6,928 nucleotides of DNA from Desulfobacteraceae bacterium. Its GTDB lineage: Bacteria; Desulfobacterota; Desulfobacteria; Desulfobacterales; UBA11574. The DNA is taken from NCBI GenBank assembly GCA_002868985.1, contig PKTV01000156.1, forward strand, positions 1 to 6,928, read 5' to 3'. A model generated the notes under the pieces. It saw only the letters and a program-made list of their open reading frames with translations, was not told the origin of the DNA and ran no database searches. Positions 1 to 5,479 of this stretch are shown here, in pieces; the stretch's first letter is position 1, and every line of letters starts with the position of its first letter. The translations under genes and the position numbers were made by a program.

Positions 1-93
1 AAAGTGCCTAAAGTTAAGGTATTCTATCAATTTTAATTATAATTGATCGCGCTGAAAGCGCGTTCCTCAACTTTAGCTCACTTTAGGCACTTC
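1..93. repeat. Branched, self-complementary intergenic repeat element (MITE/REP-like)
   Basis: This non-coding stretch lies downstream of the ftsK stop. Outer arms AAGTGCCTAAAGT (2-14) and ACTTTAGGCACTT (80-92) are perfect 13-base inverted repeats. Inside them sit two adjacent smaller palindromes: ATCAATT (26-32) with AATTGAT (41-47), and CGCGCT (48-53) with AGCGCG (57-62) closing a GAA loop. An alternative helix pairs CTAAAGTTAAGG (8-19) with CCTCAACTTTAG (65-76) at 11 of 12 positions. The result is a three-way-junction-like fold on either strand. It has no open frame of note and none of the sequence marks of tRNA. The architecture resembles small dispersed palindromic elements of bacterial intergenic DNA. 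Only one copy is in the window, so dispersal is inferred, and the left boundary may lie before base 1. It could also help end ftsK transcription. Confidence 0.6.
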
Positions 94-167
94 AAACTTT
101 TTGACTTCAACTTATCCGGAATAGCGGTCCTGATCAAAACACATCACTGTATTTATGAATTAGGGCA

Positions 168-2315
168 CTATGGAATATCCTCATACCCTTTAACCAGAAC
201 TTCTCTCGGTTTTGCGCCGTCCGATGGGCCGACGATGCCTTCTTTTTCCATCACTTCAATAATACGGGCAGCCCTGTTGTAACCGACGCGCAAATGGCGC
301 TGAATCATGGATATGGAAGCCTGTCCTGTTTTTGTAATGAGTGCCACGGCATCATCATATCTTTCGTCATATTCTGTTGTATCAGATTCTTCTTCCTTTG
401 GCGGCGCTTTAAGGATGGTCTGATCATATTCAGGCTTTTTTTGGTTTTTCAAAAATTCGATGATTCTTGAAAGTTCTTCTTCAGAAATAAAAGCGCCATG
501 AATACGCTGGAGCTTAGCGGTGCCCGGTGGGAGAAAAAGCATATCTCCGTCTCCCAAAAGATTTTCAGCACCATTCGTATCGATGATGGTTCTGGAATCG
601 GTTTTTGAAGATACCTGGAACGTAAGGCGTGTGGGGAAATTGGCTTTAATAATTCCGGTAAGAACGTCCACAGAAGGCCGTTGGGTGGCCAGTATCAGAT
701 GAATGCCTGCGGCCCTTGCCATCTGGGCAAGGCGGGTCAGGGCGACTTCCACGTTTCTTGAGGCCGACATCATCAGATCGGCAAGTTCATCGATTATAAT
801 GACAATATAGGGCAGTTTTTCCAATGCCTGACCTTTGTCGGGATTTTTTTCCTTTTCGATTTTCTGGTTGTATTGCCTTATATGTCGGGATTTCTTTTCC
901 GACAAAAGTTCATACCTTCTTTCCATTTCCCGTACGGCCCAGAAAAGGGCATTGGTCGCTTTTTTTATATCCGTGACCACCGGTGTAATCAGGTGCGGTA
1001 TTCCGTCATAACTCGAAAGTTCAATTCTTTTGGGATCAATCATGATGAGCTTTACTTCATCAGGGATCGATTTATACAACAGGCTGCAAATCATGGCGTT
1101 TAAGGCCACACTTTTACCGGTTCCCGTTGCACCGGCAATGAGAAGATGCGGCATCTTCTCGAGTTCCGCCACTACGGGATTTCCGATAATATCTCTGCCT
1201 AAACATATGGTTAATTTGGATTTCGATTTCTCAAATACACTCGAGGCAACGATCCCTCTGAATCTTACAACCTCTCTTGAGGTATTGGGAAGTTCGATTC
1301 CGATGACGGCTTTTCCGGGAATCGGCGCAACAATTCTGATGCTGATGGCTTTGAGCGCCAGTGCAAGATCGTCGGAAAGGTTGACGATTTTATTTATTTT
1401 AACCCCCGGGGCAGGTTCGTATTCAAAGGTGGTGATAACAGGGCCGGGGGATACTGCAACGACCTCCCCCTTGACATTAAAGTCATCGAGTTTCTTTTCA
1501 AGGAGTTTCGACTGCATACTTAAATTTTCATTATCAGCGGATGAGCGTTCTTCTTTGAAATTGTCCAACAGATCTATGGAAGGAAGCTGAAATCCTGTTC
1601 CGCTTCGCATAAAATCAAATACTTCCTGTCGTGGAACAGGAGCTTCCTTTATCGGCCGGGGTTTGGGGGATTTGATTTTTATTTCCCGTTTTTCTTTGAC
1701 AGGCTTTTCTTTTTTTGCTTTTGAACGTTTTTTTGTTTTTTTCCGTTGCTCTCTCCATTTGATAAACAGGGTCTTCAATCGATCCGAGGAAAAACGAGCG
1801 GTTTGCCAAGTCCGTTTCGCAAACCCTATCAGGGAAAAACCGGTGGCGAGAATCAGACCGATGATCCATAAAAGGGCCAGGATAATCGTTCCGCCTACGA
1901 CATTTGAATATTTTATAAGAAATGATTTTAAGGGGATTCCAATGATGCCGCCGGAAGAAAATTTACTCCCGAAAATAATGATATGGTTGTGCTTGAGTGC
2001 CAACAAGCTTCCTGTGGTGATCATCAGGATGATTCCACCGATAAGGGTCAAAATAATGGCTTTACCGGGATGACCGCCAAAAATATGGATGCTTGTCAAA
2101 AGGAGTAGAATCGGGATCCAGAAAGCGCCAAGCCCGAACAGTCCGATGAGGATATCCGCCAGATGTGCGCCAAATATACCGAAGAAATTATGAATATGTC
2201 CGGCTGCCCGGGCATTGTTAATCGAGGGATCAGCCGGACTGTACGACAGAAGACTGATCAGTGTTAGAATAACGAGAAAAAAAAGTAAAATTCCAGTGAT
2301 TTCTCTACGCATCAT
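168..2315 (-). CDS. ftsK: DNA translocase FtsK/SpoIIIE
   Basis: This is a membrane-anchored, septum-located ATPase that pumps double-stranded DNA to clear the chromosome terminus and align dimer-resolution sites at division. It has 715 residues. Hydrophobic segments lie near 7-25, 53-79, 85-107 and 138-163 (the FtsK_4TM anchor). A short Lys/Arg-rich linker follows at about 187-232. The alpha/beta motor region runs from about 263 to 620, with Walker A GATGTGKS (395-402, K401), Walker B IIIDELADLM (506-515, D509/E510) and the conserved LATQRPSVDVLTG segment (542-554). A C-terminal winged-helix gamma domain is at about 650-710 (YNRAARIIEVMEKEGIVGPS), which in the family reads polarity sequences. 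All domains are present, so it looks intact. The length matches SpoIIIE (787) better than E. coli FtsK (1329) because the linker is short. The start is a tandem ATGATG with a weak AAGTGG-like SD, 36 bases after the rnj stop, so it is probably co-transcribed with rnj. Confidence 0.97.
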   Translation of the reverse strand: MMRREITGILLFFLVILTLISLLSYSPADPSINNARAAGHIHNFFGIFGAHLADILIGLFGLGAFWIPILLLLTSIHIFGGHPGKAIILTLIGGIILMITTGSLLALKHNHIIIFGSKFSSGGIIGIPLKSFLIKYSNVVGGTIILALLWIIGLILATGFSLIGFAKRTWQTARFSSDRLKTLFIKWREQRKKTKKRSKAKKEKPVKEKREIKIKSPKPRPIKEAPVPRQEVFDFMRSGTGFQLPSIDLLDNFKEERSSADNENLSMQSKLLEKKLDDFNVKGEVVAVSPGPVITTFEYEPAPGVKINKIVNLSDDLALALKAISIRIVAPIPGKAVIGIELPNTSREVVRFRGIVASSVFEKSKSKLTICLGRDIIGNPVVAELEKMPHLLIAGATGTGKSVALNAMICSLLYKSIPDEVKLIMIDPKRIELSSYDGIPHLITPVVTDIKKATNALFWAVREMERRYELLSEKKSRHIRQYNQKIEKEKNPDKGQALEKLPYIVIIIDELADLMMSASRNVEVALTRLAQMARAAGIHLILATQRPSVDVLTGIIKANFPTRLTFQVSSKTDSRTIIDTNGAENLLGDGDMLFLPPGTAKLQRIHGAFISEEELSRIIEFLKNQKKPEYDQTILKAPPKEEESDTTEYDERYDDAVALITKTGQASISMIQRHLRVGYNRAARIIEVMEKEGIVGPSDGAKPREVLVKGYEDIP
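1710..1742 (-). other. Candidate slippery-site cluster inside ftsK
   Basis: Three runs of seven A on the coding strand (1742-1736, 1734-1728 and 1716-1710) encode part of the Lys-rich FtsK linker. Two of them are in the exact phase of a -1 slippery heptamer, A_AAA_AAA: 1734-1728, read as ACA AAA AAA CGT, and 1716-1710, read as GCA AAA AAA GAA. A purine tract GGAGAGAG (1756-1749) lies 14 bases upstream of the first heptamer. A -1 slip at 1734-1728 would add 37 residues and stop at 1615, giving about 233 residues that contain only the membrane domain. Lys-rich linkers make A-runs by themselves, so function is speculative. Confidence 0.3.
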
Positions 2316-2351
2316 TTTCCACTTCGATAAAGTATTTACAATCCTTAATTA

Positions 2352-4001
2352 CTATACTTCCAGGATAAACGGTAGTATGACCGGTCGGCGTTTTATGGTA
2401 AAGAAAAAATATTTTCTCAAGGCTTTTGATATTTTTGACCGGATCTTTCTGGCGCGATCCGGAACTTCAGGGCCTATTTCTTCTACGATCTCGAGAATAA
2501 CACACTTTGCATCTTCCAGAAGATGGCCTGTTTCGGTTTCAAACACAAAGCCCCGTGAAACGATTTCAGGTCCGAAAGTAACAATCCCGGTCTCTTCATC
2601 AAAAGCCATGTTCACGATAACCAATCCATCTTCAGAGAGATCTCGTCTTTCCTTGAGCACACTTCTTCCAACATCTCCAACACCCTTACCGTCGATTAAC
2701 ACCCGGCCTGTTACAATACTGTCTTGAACTTTCCCGCCGTTTTGATCAAACTCTATGATCTGTCCGTTTTCAGCAAGAAGAATATTTTCTTTTACAATGC
2801 CGACCTGTTCGGCCAAGCGTGAATGAAGAACCAGGTGCCGGTATTCTCCGTGGATGGGAATAAAATATTTGGGCCTGGTCAGATTGATCATCAGTTTTAA
2901 CTCTTCCTGAAACGCATGCCCCGATACATGAATCTGCGATATCTTTTCATAAATAACGTCGGCACCTCGTCTGTAAAGATCGTTAATAATCTTGGTGATG
3001 GCTTTTTCATTTCCGGGTATAAATTTTGAAGAAAGGATGACCGTATCCTCTTTTTTGATCTTTATCTGCTTGTGCGTTCCTGCAGCCATGCGAGCAAGGG
3101 CCGCCATGGGCTCTCCCTGACTCCCTGTGGTAATGATGATAATTTCTTCGTCAGGAAATTCACTGATCTGCTCAAGGCCGATCTCCATTTCTTCCAAGAT
3201 GTTGATGTATCCGAGATTTTTTGCAATGTTTACACTTGTTTCTATACTCCTGCCGTTGAAAATGACTTTTCTATTGATTGCCTTTGCGATATCGATCACC
3301 TGCTGAATTCTGGTAATGCTGGAGGCAAAAAGACCGATGATGATTCGCCCCTTTCTGCCGGTGGAAATCCTTCCCAGGGTGTCCCCAACCTCCTGATCGG
3401 AGATGGTATATCCTTCCCTCTCAACATTTGTTGAATCTGATAGGAGTGCAAGAACACCTTTTTCACCATACTGTGCAAACTTGTTTACGTCGGTGATCAT
3501 ACCGGCAGCAGAAGTGTGACTGATTTTAAAATCGCCGGTATGGATAACGAGCCCTAAAGGTGTTTTAATGGCGATGCCCACCCCGTCAACGGCACTGTGG
3601 CAGACACGAATAAATTCGAGTTCGAAAACACCGAGTTCAAGTTTTGATCTCGGAGAAATTTCATGCAATGAAACCGGTAAAAAGAGGCCGTGTTCTTCAA
3701 GTTTTTTCCGCACAACACCCAGTGTAAAAGGCGTTCCATAAATCGGCAGATTCATCTCTTTGAGAAGATAAGGCAATGCACCGATATGATCTTCGTGGGC
3801 ATGGGTTAAGACAACTCCTGAAATATTGGATTTGATTTGCTTTATGTAATTCATATCCGGAATAACATAATCGATGCCCAGCATATAGTCTTCCGGAAAC
3901 ATCAGCCCGACGTCCACGATAAACGCTGAATCGCCGTATTCAAACACCATCATGTTAAGTCCAATTTCTCCCAATCCGCCCAAGGGTATTATTTTTAGCA
4001 T
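2352..4001 (-). CDS. rnj: Ribonuclease J (metallo-beta-lactamase/beta-CASP)
   Basis: This is a cytoplasmic Zn-dependent RNase of the RNase J family, which combines endonuclease and 5'-3' exonuclease activity in mRNA decay and rRNA maturation. It has 549 residues, close to B. subtilis RNase J1 (555). The metallo-beta-lactamase motifs are complete: THAHEDHIGALP (66-77, with H67, H69, D71, H72), H135 in CHSAVDG, and HTGDFK (154-159). The beta-CASP part shows SDSTN (188-192), TTGSQGEPMAALARMA (291-306), HVSGHA (358-363) and IPIHGEYRHL (381-390). A C-terminal domain of about 100 residues follows, as in RNase J proper, which separates it from the CPSF-like or ComEC-like relatives. The ATG start lies inside the end of plsC (overlap ATGCTAA), with GGA about 8-10 bases upstream within plsC. 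This implies translational coupling. ftsK follows closely. Confidence 0.96.
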   Translation of the reverse strand: MLKIIPLGGLGEIGLNMMVFEYGDSAFIVDVGLMFPEDYMLGIDYVIPDMNYIKQIKSNISGVVLTHAHEDHIGALPYLLKEMNLPIYGTPFTLGVVRKKLEEHGLFLPVSLHEISPRSKLELGVFELEFIRVCHSAVDGVGIAIKTPLGLVIHTGDFKISHTSAAGMITDVNKFAQYGEKGVLALLSDSTNVEREGYTISDQEVGDTLGRISTGRKGRIIIGLFASSITRIQQVIDIAKAINRKVIFNGRSIETSVNIAKNLGYINILEEMEIGLEQISEFPDEEIIIITTGSQGEPMAALARMAAGTHKQIKIKKEDTVILSSKFIPGNEKAITKIINDLYRRGADVIYEKISQIHVSGHAFQEELKLMINLTRPKYFIPIHGEYRHLVLHSRLAEQVGIVKENILLAENGQIIEFDQNGGKVQDSIVTGRVLIDGKGVGDVGRSVLKERRDLSEDGLVIVNMAFDEETGIVTFGPEIVSRGFVFETETGHLLEDAKCVILEIVEEIGPEVPDRARKIRSKISKALRKYFFFTIKRRPVILPFILEV

Positions 4002-4720
4002 AGTGATCCGTTCTTTTTACCTTTTTCAAAGGATTCCAGGATAACATGTCTGACTTTTTTTATCAGATCATCTTTTGTTTTCCTGGTATAATCCGAAGAT
4101 TCAATCGGTTTTAAAATTTCAAGTGTAACATTTCCGGGTTTAATTAACATCTGTTTTTTTGGCATGATCCGTCCTGTTCCGTGAATAATGATCGGGATAA
4201 TCGGGACACCGGAATCGACCGCCAAGAAAAATCCTCCCTTTTTGAATGGTTGGACATCGTGAGTATGGCTACGGGTACCTTCAGGAAAGATAACGACCGA
4301 CACGCCGTTTCTGATAATTTTTGTCGCCTTATCCAGGCTTTCTATGGCAGATTTCCGATTGGAACGGTCAATACTGATATAGCCGGTTCTTTTCATGGCA
4401 TAACCGAAAATGGGTATTTTATAAAGTTCTGCTTTGGCAAGCCACCTGAATTGAACAGGAAGATACGCTTGGAGAACCGGGATGTCGGCATTGCTCATAT
4501 GGTTGGCCATATAAATATAAGACCGGCCGGGTTTCAGGTTGGAAAGGCCCTTTACGGTGACCCTTATATTGCCTAATGCAAGGAGGCATTTTGCCCAGAT
4601 TCTTCCGAGCTTGTGCGCGGTATCGCCGCCGGCAGTGACAAAGGAGACCAATATGATCATTACAGCCATAAAAACGGTTACAAAGATAGTCCCTAAAATA
4701 ATGATTGAGGTTCGTGCCAT
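3995..4720 (-). CDS. plsC: 1-acyl-sn-glycerol-3-phosphate acyltransferase
   Basis: This is an inner-membrane enzyme of phospholipid synthesis that acylates lysophosphatidic acid at sn-2 to give phosphatidic acid. The LPLAT/PlsC motifs are all present (numbering from GTG 4747): block I NHMSNAD with the catalytic HX4D pair H83/D88, block II around KRTGYISIDRSN (119-130), block III FPEGTRS (154-160), and block IV GVPIIPIIIHG (180-190). One N-terminal hydrophobic helix spans about 12-38. I prefer ATG 4720 (241 residues, beginning MARTSIII). An upstream in-frame GTG at 4747 would give 250 residues, but neither start has a good SD and GTG lies almost at the transcription start of the candidate promoter. 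The 3' end overlaps rnj by 7 bases. The exact acyl donor and substrate cannot be read from sequence, and other lysophospholipid acyltransferases share these motifs. Confidence 0.92.
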   Translation of the reverse strand: MARTSIIILGTIFVTVFMAVMIILVSFVTAGGDTAHKLGRIWAKCLLALGNIRVTVKGLSNLKPGRSYIYMANHMSNADIPVLQAYLPVQFRWLAKAELYKIPIFGYAMKRTGYISIDRSNRKSAIESLDKATKIIRNGVSVVIFPEGTRSHTHDVQPFKKGGFFLAVDSGVPIIPIIIHGTGRIMPKKQMLIKPGNVTLEILKPIESSDYTRKTKDDLIKKVRHVILESFEKGKKNGSLC

Positions 4721-4756
4721 TAGAATATCATTCGCAATCAGGGGCACAGAGTTTTT

Positions 4757-4786
4757 ATTAACAGATACCTAAAATGAGATTTTCAA
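4757..4786 (-). promoter_or_regulatory. Candidate sigma70-type promoter for plsC-rnj-ftsK
   Basis: On the minus strand, TTGAAA (4786-4781, 5 of 6 to consensus) is followed after 18 bases by GTTAAT (4762-4757, 4 of 6). It lies in the AT-rich 4748-4825 gap between the small upstream gene and plsC. The expected start of transcription is near 4750, which would leave about 30 bases of leader before ATG 4720. The -10 is weak, and read-through from the upstream gene is equally possible. Confidence 0.3.
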
Positions 4787-4825
4787 ATTGCGCCATTTTT
4801 TTATAAATTTAATATTTTTAGGAGG

Positions 4826-5158
4826 CTATATTTTAATCTCGAGCGTATCAAATATTGAGTCGGCAAGTCGGATAAGCCAATTTCGTTGTTTTTCGGTGGC
4901 ATATCTCATACAGTCACATCGAATTCTGTTTTTGGTGCGTATCAATAACTCAAAGGTTATATGATTTGATTCCAGTTCAACGGCAAAATAAAAGGGTTGA
5001 CAGTCGGTATGTTCGGCCTGAATTTTGGAAAGGATACTCTGATCGAGCTGTATCCAGTAAATACCACCCACATCAGAGGTACTAAAGTTTTCCTCCAAGT
5101 GGGCTTTAACCAATTCATAATCTTTAGGCCTGAGCTCATCAATAACGTATTGTTTCAT
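4826..5158 (-). CDS. Unrecognised small cytosolic protein (110 aa)
   Basis: I do not recognise a named family. The ATG at 5158 gives 110 residues beginning MKQYVIDELRPKDYELVK. The protein is soluble, with no signal peptide or membrane helix. It looks like mixed alpha/beta: an N-terminal helix (about 11-24), a GGIYWIQL strand (31-38), alternating strands FYFAVEL and ITFELLIRT (56-75), and a C-terminal amphipathic helix (about 87-107). Notable residues are C53 in HTDCQPFYF and a CDC pair (C81, C83) in RIRCDC, which could bind metal or form a disulphide. The coding style (good third-position spread, a compact hydrophobic core) supports a real gene. No strong SD is visible before ATG. A longer in-frame reading from TTG 5275 is disfavoured because that codon lies within the candidate -35 box. 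It is the first gene of the minus-strand run, 78 bases from the GTG (105 from the ATG) of plsC. Confidence 0.75.
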   Translation of the reverse strand: MKQYVIDELRPKDYELVKAHLEENFSTSDVGGIYWIQLDQSILSKIQAEHTDCQPFYFAVELESNHITFELLIRTKNRIRCDCMRYATEKQRNWLIRLADSIFDTLEIKI

Positions 5159-5185
5159 AAAAACAAAATTATCACAGTTTGTTGT

Positions 5186-5210
5186 GCCGCGCAAGATGTA
5201 TGTTCGCGGC
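5186..5210. repeat. Short GC-rich inverted repeat in the leader of the 110-aa gene
   Basis: GCCGCG (5186-5191) and CGCGGC (5205-5210) are perfect 6-base arms around 13 bases. AA/TT inside can extend the stem past one bulged base. It is a GC-rich island in AT-rich DNA, 28 bases upstream of the ATG at 5158, and lies within the predicted transcript. It could be a leader hairpin or a dimeric regulator site. In the plus direction it is followed by GGTTTTT, but no plus-strand gene precedes it, so a terminator role is unlikely. Confidence 0.4.
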
Positions 5211-5246
5211 GGTTTTTGTAATGTTTTTAGGGCGTGATTTATGCAT

Positions 5247-5275
5247 CTTTTATCGATTACCCAAATTTTTTGCAA
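5247..5275 (-). promoter_or_regulatory. Candidate sigma70-type promoter for the minus-strand operon
   Basis: TTGCAA (5275-5270), a 17-base spacer and TAAAAG (5252-5247) on the minus strand each match 4 of 6 consensus positions. The predicted start near 5240 would give a leader of roughly 80 bases containing the GC-rich hairpin, ahead of the ATG at 5158. It is the best minus-strand candidate I see in the divergent region. Confidence 0.4.
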
Positions 5276-5321
5276 GCAGAGCTACAAATTTTCTTAGCAT
5301 TATTAGAAAAATGACCGTATC

Positions 5322-5350
5322 TTGATTGCCGAGTCAGGGAGTGCTACGAT
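5322..5350 (+). promoter_or_regulatory. Candidate sigma70-type promoter for the M48 protease gene
   Basis: TTGATT (5322-5327), an exact 17-base spacer and TACGAT (5345-5350) each match 4 of 6 consensus positions. Transcription would start near 5357, giving a leader of about 120 bases that includes the 5382-5425 hairpin. Confidence 0.45.
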
Positions 5351-5381
5351 AACAGCATTAATATACCAGAAATTAGGAATG

Positions 5382-5425
5382 AGAAAAGAGGAAAGCGGTT
5401 ATCTTTTTTCTAATTCCTCTTTTCT
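5382..5425. repeat. 12-base inverted repeat in the M48 gene leader
   Basis: AGAAAAGAGGAA (5382-5393) and TTCCTCTTTTCT (5414-5425) are perfect arms with a 20-base loop. Outer AGAAA (5368-5372) can pair with TTTCT (5428-5432) across a bulge. One arm is nearly all purine and the other nearly all pyrimidine. No clean T-run follows on either strand, so it is not a classic intrinsic terminator. It probably forms a leader hairpin well upstream of the ribosome binding site. Its function is unknown. Confidence 0.5.
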
Positions 5426-5469
5426 ATTTTCTAAAATGAACATTCAACCCTAAAAAACAGGGTATATCC

Positions 5470-5473
5470 GGAG
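5470..5473 (+). promoter_or_regulatory. Shine-Dalgarno of the M48 protease gene
   Basis: GGAG is placed 6 bases before the ATG at 5480. It is the clearest ribosome binding site in the window and fixes this start. Confidence 0.7.
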
Positions 5474-5479
5474 TGTTGT

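Larger units (their letters stand above)
5159..5479. other. Divergent intergenic region, no gene seen
   Basis: These 321 bases separate the leftward 110-aa gene from the rightward M48 protease gene. I see no credible coding sequence or RNA gene. The region holds two outward-facing candidate promoters (5247-5275 minus, 5322-5350 plus), a GC-rich inverted repeat (5186-5210), and a purine/pyrimidine inverted repeat (5382-5425) in the predicted leader of the protease gene. Confidence 0.7.

Noticed and set aside
1..93. tRNA or integron attC site
   Set aside because: The branched fold suggested both, but there is no anticodon arm, T-loop or CCA-type acceptor, no paired GTTRRRY core sites, and no integrase or cassette nearby.
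43..282. Plus-strand open frame of 79 codons at the left edge
   Set aside because: It runs through the palindromic repeat and the antisense of the ftsK 3' end, and has no coding signature.
1030..1590. Plus-strand open frame of 186 codons antisense to ftsK
   Set aside because: It lies wholly opposite the conserved FtsK motor domain, has low-complexity Ser/Leu/Thr composition typical of an antisense shadow, and has no recognisable motif.
1663..2073. Plus-strand open frame of 136 codons antisense to the ftsK membrane region
   Set aside because: Its Phe/Arg-rich composition is explained by reading opposite the Lys-rich linker and hydrophobic helices.
2215..2727. Plus-strand open frame spanning the rnj-ftsK junction
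   Set aside because: It is antisense to two well-supported genes and lacks family motifs.
5159..5275. N-terminal extension of the 110-aa protein from TTG 5275
   Set aside because: The extra 39 residues start with TTG inside a candidate -35 box, have no SD and look unlike the rest. ATG 5158 is the better start.
5331..5341. GAGTCAGGGAG shared with the minus strand of rnj near 3112-3122
   Set aside because: An 11-base match in a 7 kb window is expected by chance many times over, and the rnj copy simply encodes the conserved GSQGE residues.
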